Made by a program: the position numbers and the translations under genes. DNA of 64,000 bases from Pseudogymnoascus destructans (lineage: Eukaryota > Ascomycota > Leotiomycetes > Thelebolales > Thelebolaceae). Of this stretch, positions 11,593 through 23,082 are shown one piece after another (within the stretch, counting starts at the first letter, position 1; every line of letters starts with the position of its first letter). Under the pieces are notes generated by a model. The model was not told the DNA's origin and did no database searches. It saw nothing but the letters and a program-made list of their open reading frames with translations. The DNA lies in the NCBI RefSeq assembly GCF_001641265.1, contig NW_020167527.1, positions 558,001 to 622,000 on the forward strand, in the 5' to 3' direction.

Positions 11593-12315
11593 ATGTCTTC
11601 GAAAGTTGCACAGTCGGTTGTAAAAGCCACTCGCCGTGTCATTCCCGTGTCCGAGGTACGCTCTTCCCCTCCTGCACCCAACACCCTCCCTCTCCCTCCC
11701 CCATCACCCACCACCTCTTCCTCCCTCACCACTAACCCCCGGCAGAAATACACCGTGCAATCCACCGGCATTTACGAGCGCATCCGCCGCATCTTCGCCG
11801 TCGACCCCAGCCGCTCCAACGGCGTCCCCCTAAACCCTCAATTCCGCAACCCCACCCCCGGCGCCGTCGACCCACGCACCATCGACGACCGCGTCACCCT
11901 GCCCGCGGCCGACATCGCCGAGAACCCGTACTGGAAGCGTGACACGCGCCGCAACTACGCGCGCGCGAGCGTGGTTGGGCAGGGCGAGCTGGTGCAGCTG
12001 CTGAGCGTGGGGAATGCGAAGGATGGCGCGAAGGTGGAGTTGATTGGGGAGCAGGGCGAGAAGGCGTTGGTGGCTGCGAAGGGGGAGGGGGAGAACGGGC
12101 TTGCGGCGTTCTTTAGGGAGGGGGATGTGAGTGGTGTGCTTGGAGAGGGAGGGTTGCCGCCGAACCCGAGTCGGGGGGGGCCGGATGATGCGCCCGTTCG
12201 CTATGAGATGACGGAGGATCAGGCGTATCCCGCACAGTAAGTTTCTTGCCGTTGATGTGGGAAGTGGCGTGTGCTAATGATGTGTGCTAGGTACCCTTGC
12301 AGGACATTTGCTTAA
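11593..12315 (+). CDS. NADH:ubiquinone oxidoreductase 21.3 kDa subunit (complex I)
   Basis: Three exons: 11593-11655, 11746-12236 and 12291-12315. Introns are 11656-11745 (GTACGC..GGCAG, branch CACTAAC) and 12237-12290 (GTAAGT..GCTAG). The protein starts MSSKVAQSVVKATRRV, an amphipathic basic presequence-like stretch, then KYTVQSTGIYERIRRIFAVD and ADIAENPYWKRDTRRNYAR, which match the fungal 21.3 kDa accessory subunit of mitochondrial complex I as I know it. The last small exon gives the ending AQYPCRTFA, typical of the family and missed if the second intron is ignored. The role in the membrane or peripheral arm is structural rather than catalytic. Codons in exon 2 are very GC-rich at third positions compared with the AT-rich upstream region. 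Confidence 0.9.
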
Positions 12316-12746
12316 AGAGTGATGGAAAGAAGGAGCTGGGGGGAGAGTAGATTGTATATATGATAGCCTTTGCCGACTGAGTGTGGAATAAGAAGATTCA
12401 ATGAGGGCCTTTATTTCTTTGATGGTGTGATATGCGGATGCGTTTCTAGTTTCTTCTAGGGATGTGCATAGACAGATGCACCAATGCATATTACTGTCTA
12501 TCGATATCGCTGACTGTCCTGGTATGGTTACGGGGACATCGTCATTGGCCACCCACCTTCCATAAGATGTTCACCACATAGCAAATCTACCATAAGTCAA
12601 GTTGTTTCCATTTTATTTAAAGCTACAAGCAAAGCCACCGCACAACCCGTACACAAACGCTACCCTGTCCATCATAACCCATGGCCAGCGGATACATAGA
12701 AGATCCGTGTCGCATACACCCCCTCTCTCACAGTAGCCTAACACGC

Positions 12747-13549
12747 TCAAGCCTTAACTGGCTCTGCAACAGTAGCATTGGCGTCCACCTTGTCCGCCGC
12801 CTCAGCTACATCAGCCGCCGCCTTAGCCCCCTTAACATCCTCCTTCTTAGCAGCCTCCGAATCAGCGCCTAACAGCTTCTTCACCGCAGCATGAGTGCCA
12901 GCAGGACTACCCGGCTCAGCAGCCAACACCTTCCCCTCCTTGTCCACGACAAACAAGCCGCGCTGAGTGCCAGAAGGGCTCTTCTTAAGCCCAATCGCCT
13001 CAATCAGCGTAGCCTTCGGGTCGCAGAGGAGATCATAGGGCAAGTTCTGCTTAGTCTTGAACGTGGTGTTTGCCTTGGGGCTGTCGTTGGAGAGGCCGTA
13101 AATGGCGAATCCCGCAGCGCTGAATGGCGCGTAGGAATCGCGGAATAGGCAAACCTGGGTGGTGCCTGCAGCTATTAGAGTAATCCTCCACATAAGATGG
13201 ACGTTAACATACAACCGGGCGTGCTGGCGCGGGGATACGTAAACAGTACGACACCCTTCTCACTCTTCTCCACAAGCTTCTGGAGGGTGATCTTCTCACC
13301 ACCCTGCGTCTCGATTTCGCCCCCGAAGCCGGCGAGGGTGATGGAGTCGCCGACTGCGACTTTGGCGGCCTTCTGGGCTGGCGCGGCGGCGGCGGCGGCG
13401 GCGGCGCCGTTGGTCTTGCTGGCTGCGGCTTTGGCCTCGGGCGCAGCCTTGGCCTTGGCGGCTGGCTTTGCGGCTGGGGTCTTCTTCTTAGATGGCGGAG
13501 GTGGAGCAGACTCGACGGGGGCCTTGCGCTTGCGAAGAACGACGGGCAT
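12747..13549 (-). CDS. Thioredoxin peroxidase of PrxQ/Dot5 type, probably nuclear
   Basis: Exon 1 13549-13213, intron 13212-13166 (GTATGT..TGCAG, 47 nt), exon 2 13165-12747; 251 residues. The AhpC/TSA fold is seen from VGDSITLAGF, with TYPRASTPG then Cys113 (peroxidatic) and Cys118 (resolving) in the CTTQVC motif, the PrxQ/BCP arrangement. The Cys113 codon is split by the intron. It reduces hydroperoxides using thioredoxin. The N terminus is Lys/Ala/Pro-rich (RKRKAP, PSKKKTPAAK) with a run of about eight Ala encoded by GCC/GCG repeats, which resembles a nuclear localisation region as in yeast Dot5. The C-terminal extension is Ala/Lys/Asp-rich and looks disordered. Confidence 0.88.
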
Positions 13550-14685
13550 GATGGCTGTGGTGGTGAGTGCGTGAGGTGGTTTGGGATGGGTGGTTGCGAG
13601 GTCGGCGCGCTGGTGTGCGACGCGAAGTGAGGTTTTGGGGACTTGGAGCTCGGAGATAAGGAAGTACAGAGTACGGGGAGACGCGATGTAAGACTGTGGT
13701 CTTCACGGATTGGATTGGGAGTGCGGGAGACGCGTCGACAGAAGAGTCAGCGCTGGATGACAGTGGGCGTGGAGTACGTAGATGGGACAAAGTGATAAAC
13801 CACTAATAAATATCGCGACGACCACAACAATAACACGGATTGGGGGGAAGGAGGGATGGGGAGAGTTAAGAAACAGGTAAGCCGGAGGGTGGCAGTACAA
13901 CACGTAGCACGAGTATGGTACAACTACGACATCTGAGTGCTAAATTAACGGCGTTGTAGGTCAAATGTGGTCTGGGCCGTTTCATGCAAGGCCATAGAGC
14001 TGAGGGAGTCAAAGCTGAGGCAGCAAATAGGAACGGCTGGTTAGCAGCCACGGCTTTCCCGAGTAACTTGAAGGCATTACAACTCCGTATAAACCGGTTG
14101 GAAGACGCGGGAGATTGTGTGTAACGGCAGGGCGTATATTACAGTGATGACGACTAGAAAAAAAGGGGGCAATCTTATATTTCAGCGATGTATTTTTACC
14201 ACGGAGAACGTAGAGCAACAACGAACATCGATATGAGGAAAGATTGGTCGATAGAAATGACAGACTGCCAGGGAATTCCTGTGCTGACTCCGTCGAGTAC
14301 GGAGTCAGCACAGGATTGTTTCTAAAAATCAAGTTTTATATTGTGCATAATATCACGTGAAAAAACATCACATGACACTACTCGTTGCTCGCTGGGCCAC
14401 GAGCAAATCCGGGAAGCGTCGGCTGGGAGCGTCAGGGTAATCGCGGCACCGCAAAAAAAAGAAAGTGTTAGTCAGCGGAGAAGATAATTCCCATCTCCTG
14501 CCTCATACGTGAACATCCAACAACCTCCCGGATCATCGGATACACCTAATTCACGCCATAATCGACGACTACTGCTCTGGCTTTGCTGCGAGGAACAGAC
14601 AACAAAGATCGGCCGGAGTACGCTCACGACTTACCCACACCCCACACGCGATCAACTGCTTTTTAGCGCCGCAACTCACACGACC
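13550..14685. other. Divergent promoter region between the peroxiredoxin and PRELI genes
   Basis: About 1.1 kb with no gene seen. It contains a perfect 16-bp inverted repeat at 14278-14314 and CCAAT/TACGGAG-type words. The upstream side of both flanking genes faces this stretch. Confidence 0.6.
14278..14314. repeat. Perfect 16-bp inverted repeat
   Basis: Arms 14278-14293 (CCTGTGCTGACTCCGT) and 14299-14314 are exact reverse complements around a 5-nt loop. It lies about 370 bp upstream of the PRELI gene start. Confidence 0.95.
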
Positions 14686-15302
14686 ATGAAGGTCTTCTCC
14701 AATTCCTGCAACTTCGACTACTCTTGGGAAGAGGTGTCGACTGCGAATTGGAGGAAGTACTGTCCATGGAACGATAAATCAACACACGTCATTGCCGTCG
14801 ACACGCTGTCACGGCATGTCGACTCGGACACCGGAATTGTAAGTATTTTGAACCCGGCAATAGTGGCAAGTGATGAATGCTAACGCAACACCCCCAGCTC
14901 CGCACCGAACGACTCATAACATGCAAACAATCCGCACCGAAATGGCTCCTTGCCATGATGGGCGGAAACGAAACCTCCCACGTCCTCGAGACCTCCTACG
15001 TTGACCCGCAATCGAAGAAAGTCACCATGTGCTCGACGAACCTCACCTTCGCGAACCTCATCGCCGTGCAGGAGACTGTCATCTACAGGCCGACATCCGA
15101 CGCGAAGACCGAGTTCCACCAGGAGGCCAAGGTGACGGCCGTCTGCGGCGGCTGGCAGAAGATCAAGACCGCGGTCGAGGAGGCGACGGTCTGCCAGTTC
15201 CAGAAGAACGCCATCAAGGGCCGTGAAGGATTCGAGGCCGTGCTCGAGATGAGCAGGCTCGCGTTCAGCGAGGAGAAGAGCAGGCAGAAGATCATGGCGT
15301 AG
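14686..15302 (+). CDS. PRELI/MSF1-domain intermembrane-space lipid transfer protein (Ups2-like)
   Basis: Exon 1 14686-14838, intron 14839-14897 (GTAAGT..CCCAG), exon 2 14898-15302; 185 residues, the usual size for Ups/PRELI proteins. It begins MKVFSNSCNFDYSWEEV and continues YCPWNDKSTHVIAVDTLSR, then ERLITCKQSAPKWL and GWQKIKTAVEEATVCQF, the characteristic PRELI/MSF1 sequence. Family members carry phosphatidic acid or phosphatidylserine between mitochondrial membranes together with an Mdm35/TRIAP1 partner. I place it nearer Ups2/Ups3 than Ups1 from the N terminus, but this is not certain. A longer upstream reading in the same frame (from 14509) has no family match, so the ATG at 14686 is chosen. 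Confidence 0.88.
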
Positions 15303-15844
15303 AGGGAACGACGATACATACACAACCGAACCTTGTACCAACGACATTACGAACCTTCCTCATCTGCATCAACTACACATTCGTCGATTAGCGTTGCATA
15401 TAAAAAGGGGTTTTAGGGTTTTGGTTGTTTTTGGGGGTTAATTATTAAAAGTACAGGGAGTTCTACGTGGGGGACGGACGAGCCGGTCGATGCCTAGCGT
15501 TTTTGGCGGGCTTTTTGTTACATATTGATATTGGAGCGGATAGACTTTAGCATGCGATACCCCAAAAGGCAGGAAGAGCGCACTGCTACGGTTTATAGAA
15601 GGACGAAGCGATTAGAGACGCACACACCCTTAGAATCCAAATCACTTTTACAGAGAATAATGGGCTTGTTGGGGAATGTTCACAGTGGGGTGATATATGG
15701 TGTGACTATCTACAAGTGTGAAATGTGGGCTGATATTTTCTTGTGAGAACCTCAATGACGTAAACCAAATACGATCCCAATTGATACTATACAGATGTTG
15801 TTGAATGTGTTTTAAGTCCTATGTGTTATAAGTTCGCATCACAT
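15303..15844. other. Intergenic region
   Basis: About 540 bp, AT-rich in the second half; no gene seen. It contains the 3' end of the PRELI gene and the upstream region of the RUS gene. Confidence 0.55.
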
Positions 15845-15931
15845 GATTGAAGAAGAAAGAAGAAAAGATTGGGGATTTCGTGAGGCTGTCCTCACGAAAT
15901 CCCCAATCGTTTCTTCTCTTCTTCAACAATC
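15845..15931 (+). repeat. Long hairpin immediately upstream of the RUS gene start
   Basis: Perfect 19-bp arms (15867-15885 and 15890-15908, GATTGGGGATTTCGTGAGG and its complement) around a CTGT loop. The pairing extends imperfectly through purine-rich and pyrimidine-rich flanks to about 40 bp per arm. It ends 5 bp before the ATG at 15937, so it may lie in the mRNA leader. Confidence 0.9.
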
Positions 15932-15936
15932 TTATA

Positions 15937-18450
15937 ATGGAGGATCCAGATAAAATAATGCCGTCCGAGACGGAATTCCCAGTGCCGCCGACGTATGAGA
16001 AGGCCGATGAGATCCAAGAGTTCGACGCGTCGGGACAGCTGGTCACAACCGTGACGGTGCTCCGCGGGAGCCTCGTCAAGTACGTTGGGTATTCTTACGG
16101 GGATTCTTCGTTATTGCCCCCTGAGTACCTGGCCAAGTACCCGGAGAGTCGCGTTTATGTATCTGTGAGTTGCGTTTCAATTCTAGTCAATATGAGAGTG
16201 TGATGGGGGCGGTTGTCGTATTACAATGCGGACGGCAACTAATGCACCATAGATCCCAACGAGGTCGCACTCATGGGCGAAGAGTTTCATGGAGATATTC
16301 CTACCAGCTGGGTATCCCAATAGTGTCACAGAGGACTATATGGAGTAAGTTCTGAAATATTTGTAACGCGTGATATCTGTCTGACAGTGGTTTTTAGATA
16401 TCAGATCTATGTAAGCATATTAACGTCTCATTGTCATATTATTCTATCTTGCTGGCCATGAAGCATTCATATATGAAAAACTTCTACAAAGCATTGGCAA
16501 CTACCCCCCATCAAACCATCCCTTAACACCCCCTCAGGACTCGCTCCAAGCGTTCTCAAGCTCCATAGCCGGCCTCATCGCCTCCCGCGCTGTCCTTGAA
16601 GGTACCCTCCCCCTCCCCTCATAACACCCCCCCCTAACACTCCCCAGGCGTTGGAGTCGGCGACGCCACCGCCTCCCCAACAACCGCCCTCCTCCTCTCC
16701 GTCCTCCAAGATTCCACCGGCCGCATTGCCACCATATTCTTCGCCGCGCGCCTCGGCCTCTCCCTCGAGCCCGAGTGCAAGCGCTGGCGCCTCGTCGCCG
16801 ACATCTTCAACGACGCCGCCATGATCCTCGACTGCCTCTCCCCGGCCTTCCCCAAGCCGCTGCGCGTCAGCCTGCTCAGCGCATCCGCTGCTTTGCGCGC
16901 CCTCTGCGGCGTCGCCGCCGGCTCTGCAAAGGCAAGTCTGAGCGCGCACTTTGCTAAGAGTGGTAATCTGGGCGAGCTGAACGCTGTGAGTTGCCCTTCC
17001 CACCTGATCTCAACCCCCCAACACCACTAACAAACCCACAGAAAGACTCCTCCCAAGAAACCATCATCTCCCTCCTCGGCATGCTCGTCGGCACCGCCCT
17101 AATCCCGTACCTCACCACCCCCCTCCAAACCTGGACCGCCCTCCTCCTCCTCCTCTCCATCCACCTAACCACCAACTACTTCGCCGTCCGCGCCGTCAGC
17201 ATGCGCACTCTAAACCGCCAACGCGCCTCCCTCCTCCTCCGCCCCCTCCTCTCCCCACCCATCAGCCCCGCCCCTCTCCCTGCCCTCCCTCCAAACCCCA
17301 TTGCCAGTCCCTTACAGATCTCACAACTAGAAACCATAATCCACCTCGACCCCTCCTCACTGCACGATCCAAACCCAGCACACGCCTCCTTCGTCCCCCT
17401 CGCCACCGTCCTCTCCCACGCCTCGCGCGGCCCGAACCCAATAAGGCCACACATCCTCCTCAGCATCTTCGCCGCGGAATCCTACATCCTCTACTTCGAC
17501 CGATACACCCGTCACGCGTTCATAGCGCTCAAATCGTCCGCCACAGCGTCGACGGCCTTGCGCTCCTGGTTCTGCGCCATGGAGTGCGCGCACATGGACG
17601 ACGGTGCGTGGGCGGGCGGATGGAGCGGTGGGCATTCGTGGGAGCCTATGCGTGGGGGTAAGGAGGGCGCGGATTCCGCGGCGCTGGGGGGGTGCGTGAA
17701 GCGCGTGGCGAGGGTGTGGCCGGTGATTGAGGAGGGGTTGAGGGGGGAGGGGTGGGATGTTGGTACTAATGCGCTTGAGACGAGGGCGGGGACGCGGTTT
17801 AGTGTTGTGGGGGGGAGGAGAGGGAGAAGTGGGAGTGGTGGCAGGAGTGGGTGGTGGAAAAGAGGGAAACGCGGTTGATGGAGAGTAGGACGAAGGAGAA
17901 GAAGGGGGAGGAGGTTAAGAAAGATATGGTGCTGTCGCCGGCGCCGTGGTCTATCTTTGGGGCTTTGGGCAGGAGAAGCAAGAGTTCGGAAACTATGTTG
18001 CTGGTTCAATCACCTATAAAGGAAATAGCGAGCGAGGCACCTAGCGAGGCAACAATAACCTCAACAACATCACCCGCCTCAGAAGCCGGCTCATATACAC
18101 ACCGAGGAAAACACCGCCTACGGAAATGGCTCTCCTCCACCCTCCTCGGAAGTCAAGCGCCACGCGGAAGGGAAGACAGGAACAGTGACGCGTCTTCCTC
18201 CTGGAATGAAAGACCATCGACCGAGAAACCCTCCCACGACGTCCTCTCCGAGAAAGCAGCTCTAGAAGCAGCAGCGACTGTCAAACCCTCCCCCTCCTCC
18301 GTCCTCTCCGAGAAAGCAGCGCTAGAAGCAGCAGCAGCAGAAGCCCGGAACCACGCCGGCAGCTCATCCGAACCCCCCCCGCCCTATTCCGAACACTCCA
18401 CGAAGGAAACCGTGGATGAGGGAGGCGAGAGCACTGGAAACACCGAGTGA
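15937..18450 (+). CDS. RUS-family (DUF647, root UVB sensitive-like) membrane protein, with apparent G-run frameshift
   Basis: Exons: 15937-16164, 16253-16344, 16398-16410 (13-nt microexon), 16538-16601, 16648-16985, 17042-18450. All introns are GT..AG, and phases agree up to 17808. The DUF647 core is clear: DSLQAFSSSIAGLIASRAVL, GVGVGDATASPTTALLLSVL, GRIATIFFAARLG, RLVADIFNDAAMILDCLSP, then TTNYFAVRAVSMRTLNRQR. Membrane segments follow in ISLLGMLVGTALIPYL and WTALLLLLSIHL. RUS proteins are linked to vitamin B6 homeostasis and UV-B/auxin responses in plants; the fungal role is unknown. After FSVVGG the frame would end at 17878, but the family-like continuation EEREKWEWWQEWVVEKRE lies in another frame to 18450. 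One extra G in the G7 run at 17809-17815 joins them and makes the total a multiple of three (about 714 residues). The C-terminal tail is Ser/Ala-rich with two copies of VLSEKAALEAAA. Confidence 0.82.
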
Positions 18451-19637
18451 GATAAAAAGGCTAGAACGGCCTAGGGAAAGAGCGACTGACGTAAAGGGGC
18501 TAGAACGGCCCAGGGAAAGAGCGTTGGAAGAGGGTAGGGACACATATATCCCGAGGGAAGGTGCGACTGGGGATGTAGATCCGTTTTCTGGGAAGGAGCG
18601 AAGGGTAGGGTAGGTAGGGAAGGAGCGACTGAGGAAGTAGATGAGTTTTCTGGGGAAAAGCGAAAGGTAGAGAAGGTAGGGAAGGAGCGACTAGGAGAGT
18701 AGATGATGTCTTGCTGGGAAGGAGCGACTGGGGGGAAGTAGGGTGGGTTTATTTTGTGGGAAGGAGCGATTGAAGGATATGGAGTTCAGGTCCTTGGGCG
18801 CGCATTTTGGGGGGTTTTAAAAGGGTCAAATGGGATGGGTATGGGTATGGATATACGGATAGATGAGATCAATGAGATAAATGAATGACACGTATGCATA
18901 GACGCGTTGTAGTTCGCGCGTCTTCTGCCTGTTATATGGGTGTCTGCCTGCCTATATGCCCATCTACCTACGTGCCTACTGCCTCCAAACCCTCTATTGC
19001 ACCTTCCCTACTTTTCCCACCCCTCGCTCCTTCCCAGAGTACTCACTCCTTAATCGCACCTTCCCTCAAGTGTGGCCTGCTGTGTTGTTCCTCACCCCCT
19101 CACCTCCCCACAGTCCTCGCATTTCTCACAATCAGACACGAGAGACGAGAGTTGTTTGTATAAAGTAGTTGAGGGTATAATTATATATCACCATCCCACC
19201 CATCCATCACACTATCTCTCTTCCCCCTTTCCCCTTCCCCCGTCATCATCGATCCAAAGCATCTATAGGATATATCCAAACAACACCAAACAACAGCACA
19301 CGCTCAATGCCTCCCCCCCACCACACAAGTACAAAAAACTCCCAAAGTCTATGTAGAAGCCTGGAACTGACACCCCGCCATCGTTGTAAATGCCCAATCC
19401 CCCACACCCCAAAACAACAACGCCTTCGCATGTGTTCCTCGTATCCAAAAGCTGAGAGTATCCCAAAACGCTCCTTTTGCCCTCCCATATCCCTTTTCCG
19501 CGTAATGACGCTCTGTCTCTAAAATCCAAACAAAATGCTCCGCGCTGTGCATACAATTTGACCCCTTTTTTAAAAAAACATCTCCGGTCTTGTCGTCGTA
19601 TAAATATAGACAAGAAGTTCCTCTTCTCTCTCCTCTC
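18451..19637. other. Intergenic region with degenerate GGGAAGGAGCGACTG repeats
   Basis: From about 18466 to 18780 an imperfect repeat of roughly 45 bp built on GGGAAGGAGCGACTG recurs at least six times. The rest (18790-19637) is pyrimidine-rich and shows no gene. The RUS and RGS genes converge here, so it contains both 3' ends. Confidence 0.6.
18466..18780. repeat. Imperfect tandem repeat based on GGGAAGGAGCGACTG
   Basis: At least six spaced copies of the core GGAAGGAGCGACTG or GGAAAGAGCGACTG downstream of the RUS gene. Copies differ in their spacers. Confidence 0.75.
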
Positions 19638-21608
19638 TCACACACCTCGTGCATTCATAGTAAGCACCTTCCACAACAACCCCCTCTTCCCCATGAACCC
19701 CCTCTCCTGCGCCGCCGCAGGCGGGGGCGCCATCATATCCGCACCCCCGCTAAAACCCCTTTCCGTCTCCTCACCCGCCCTCGCCCCCAAATCAAGGCTC
19801 GACCTCGCACTAAGGCTCTCCTCCCACCCATACCGATCCGTCGACGTCGCTTGGGAACCCGCTGCAGTAATAGAAGAGTGCACGCTCGCGCGATCGACGA
19901 GCGTGCTCGCGAGCGAGGTGACGCTCATCGCCGGTGTGAAGAGCGCGGTATCATTACTCGTCACGCTCGGGTTGCAGCCTCGTTTCGTGGCAGCAGCAGC
20001 AAGGAGTCTCCAATCGATCTCAGCCTCGTCTGCTTCAGCGCCCTTGACAGGTCGCGCCGCCTCAGCAGCAAGGATAGAGTTAAGCGTCAGCGCCGGGTGA
20101 GCGTAGATATACTGATTCTGCAGACTCGGGCGCGGGATCCGGCGCCTCGGTTTCGGTTTCGGCGGTGCCATCCGTGTAGGTTCCGTGGGCGCAGGCGCGG
20201 GCGCCTCTGATTTTGCGACCGCGTCGACTCCTTTCGTCTCCAGTACGTCCGCCGCGCCCGCGCCGGTCATCGTCGGCATCGAGGAGATGGCGGGCGATGG
20301 ACGGCGCGGGGCTACCTCGAAGGGGGCCGTCATCGTGGCCGCGGGCGGCAGCACGGAGGCGGGGATCCTCTGCGAGGGCGGCGGAGCGTGGGGGACGGAG
20401 GATCTCGGCGCGGTCTGCGCTCCCTATTGCGGAGGGGGGGCGTGCGGGTAGCTGCTGGATGTGCTCGGGTTGTATTGGTTGGTATTGTGGCGAGACGCGT
20501 GGGGGTAGCTCGAGGTGCTCGTGCTGGATTCGGAGGTGTGGGAGGGGCGGGTCTTGCGGAGTCCCCATTTGAAGCCCATTTTCTCCCAGGCGGACCCGCC
20601 AAATTTACTCTTTGGGCTTGAATCCGAGGAGTCGAACGAGTCGGCTGTGGGTGGTGTGATTGGGGGTGTCATGGGCTCACCAAGGGAAGTCGGAGAGTCA
20701 GCGCTGCTCATGCTGTCGTCGGTGTAGGAGTCGTCGTTTGCTTCGGCGTTGCTGGTCGTAGGTGAGGTATAGTGAGAACCCAGGCCACGCTTAAGGGCAA
20801 GCGCAAGATGAGAAGGTTGTGACGGGCGTAGAGGTCCAGAGTAGGTTTGCGTGTCGCGACTCGAACTCCCATAACCTGACTGTGAAGAGGATCCGGAGTG
20901 GTTACGGGATTCTTGTGTGAGCATACCCGACATATCATCCGTCGACGCGTACGGACTCCAGTAGGTGGTGGGGCCTCGCGTTACCGAGACGGAATTAAGG
21001 AAGGGCACAAGGACACTCTCCTCCATGAGATCATACACTATCCTGACGGCCGTATCGAGTTGTGAGGGGTGTGGTGGTGTGAAGTGGCTTGGGGCAGAGA
21101 CGAGACGATCGCGAACGTCGGACGGTAAGTTGACCTCGCGGGGTCCATTCGGTGTGATGTAGGCATCCAGCAGCTTCTGCCATAGCATACGAACGTATTC
21201 GCAACCCTCCGTCGACGGTGTTATTAGTAGCCCAGGGCTATTCTCTCGTAATGTTTCATAATGTTTCCGGTACCGCGAAGCATCCATTGTAAATTCTAGT
21301 GTTTCCAAGCAGTGATTTTGTGATAGGTAGGCCATGAAGGCGCTGAGCGTCCATGGCGGCGGCGCCGAGTTTGTGAGCACCTCTCGCAGTGTCGGCCTTC
21401 GCGGGCAGTATGGTCTAGCGGGTATGGCAAGGCTCAGTGGCCTCGATGGCAGGTTGTCGCTAGACGACATGAATTCGTCGTCGGCGTCCCAGTCGAAGAC
21501 GACCGCAGAGCACCTCGGCGAGGGATAAGCGGTATTTTCTTCGTGATTTTGTTGAGGTATTTGTTTCGGTCGTTTCGACTTTCTCATTGCGATTCGGGAG
21601 AACCTCAT
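19638..21608 (-). CDS. RGS-domain protein (regulator of G-protein signalling), interrupted by one in-frame TAG
   Basis: Reading from 21608: basic start, then an RGS domain at about residues 75-205 (LREVLTNSAPPPWTLSAFMA, YLSQNHCLETLEFTMDASRY, WQKLLDAYITPNGPREVNLP, AVRIVYDLMEESVLVPFLNS). RGS domains speed GTP hydrolysis by G-alpha subunits. A Ser-rich region with AWEKMGFKWGLRKTR follows. A TAG at 20426-20424 stops the protein after 394 residues (HAPPPQ*). The same frame stays open for 261 more codons to 19638, with gene-like sequence (KPRRRIPRPSLQNQYIYAHP, LTLNSILAAEAARPVKG). I see no good splice pair that removes the TAG. It may be a nonsense mutation, a base error, or the natural end with an old extension behind it. 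The RGS domain itself is complete. Confidence 0.75.
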
Positions 21609-22315
21609 GAAGCCCTTGGCCTCTTTCCCAACTATGCTACTGCTCCTGCTCTTTCGTGTACTGAAGGATAGAGACGTTTCTATATTGACAGCATTGGCAA
21701 CGTCGTGTATGTGTAATGCAGTAGGGTATCTGGTAATGAGGACAACGACCTTTTTGGAGTCGCGTTTGGACCCAAAGAGGGTCTACGATTTGACTGGCGG
21801 ATCTAAGAAACGACGAATCACTTTCAACACCTGTAGGTAGCCGATCAAACTTCCAATGGTTGGCGATCTCCGTTTCCGTTCCAAGACACGCGGGTGTCAA
21901 GCGTTATGCAGTGCGTCGTCAGGAATGTTTCCTGGGCTCCGCGCGTCCGAATGTATGGTAGGGGTGTGAGTGTGGTGTAAGTTGGTGTGGCGGTGGTGCA
22001 AACGTGCGTTTGAGAAACCGTCGTGTAACGTTGGCGAGTGTGTCGGGAAGGAGAGGTATAAGAGAGAGCAGCCTGTGACAGATTCCTTGTGTCACCAGTG
22101 AGGATGTATGTAAAGACCCGATTCGTAGTTTCCTCTTTCTTGCGTAATAACACTCTTTCTTTTTTTCGCAGCGGGTGACACCAAGGTGGTGCAGTAATGG
22201 GTACCAAGTCCACTTATAGTCCCACTGCCCTGGGAAGGAGACAACGGCTGGCAGCCTTGTTTTGGTTTCAAGGCTGGCAAGGTGTGATTGTGTGCGTGTG
22301 CTTGTGTGAGGTAAG

Positions 22316-22366
22316 GTATGGAGCGGATATGGAGCGGATATGGAGCGTATGGAGCGTATGGAGCAA
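22316..22366. repeat. TATGGAGCGGA/TATGGAGCG short tandem repeat
   Basis: Five head-to-tail copies of a 9-12 bp unit beginning TATGGAGCG. Confidence 0.85.
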
Positions 22367-22732
22367 ACGGGATCGGTTTGGCGCGGCTAAAGACAGCACG
22401 TTCTCTCGCAGAAATAAGTGAATGGGTCGGTCGGGAAGGATGGGCTGGTCTCGGAGCAGGGATATGGGTCGTCATGAATGTTTCGAAAGAGGCTTCTGTG
22501 CATCTGAGATCCGAAGTGCGAAGTGGGTATTCAGTAGCAAGGTAGCGTACTCCGAATAGTGGATGCCTGTGGGTGCTTGTGGGGCCAAGACGTAATAAAG
22601 GCGAGTGGGGTCGGGGAGGGGCGTGGGACAGCGGAATGATGGAGGGCCTGGTTTTTGAGCGAATAAGTAACTTTTTGTCATTGGTGAAGAGTACTACAAG
22701 TAAAGAGTAAGTGGTGCTTCGTATGTCAAGTC

Positions 22733-22765
22733 GGTTGCAGGTTGCAGGTTGCAGGTTGCAGGTTG
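22733..22765. repeat. GGTTGCA 7-bp tandem repeat
   Basis: Four to five perfect copies of GGTTGCA. Confidence 0.9.
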
Positions 22766-22829
22766 CCACTGTGCAAAGGTGCGAGGTGCCACTTGGGGGT
22801 TTGAACGACGACGACGAGTGGACAGAGTG

Positions 22830-22916
22830 GATTGTAGCAGTGGAGTGTATCAGTGGAGTGGATTGTAGCAGTGGAGTGGATTGTAGCAGCGGAGTGGATT
22901 GTAGCAGCGGAGTGTG
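22830..22916. repeat. GGATTGTAGCAGTGGAGT-type minisatellite
   Basis: About five copies of an 18-bp unit with G/C variation. Confidence 0.85.
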
Positions 22917-23082
22917 TTGGGAAGCAGATATGAGGTGAGGGATCTTTTCTTTACCTTTTTCTTTCCTGTACAATAGAGAAGTGAGGCAGGGCCAGGAGCG
23001 GCGGAGAGTAAAAAAACAACAGTTCGAACAGCGAAGCGCGGCGGATAAGTAGCGGCAGGGTATTGGAGTATTGGAGTAATCG

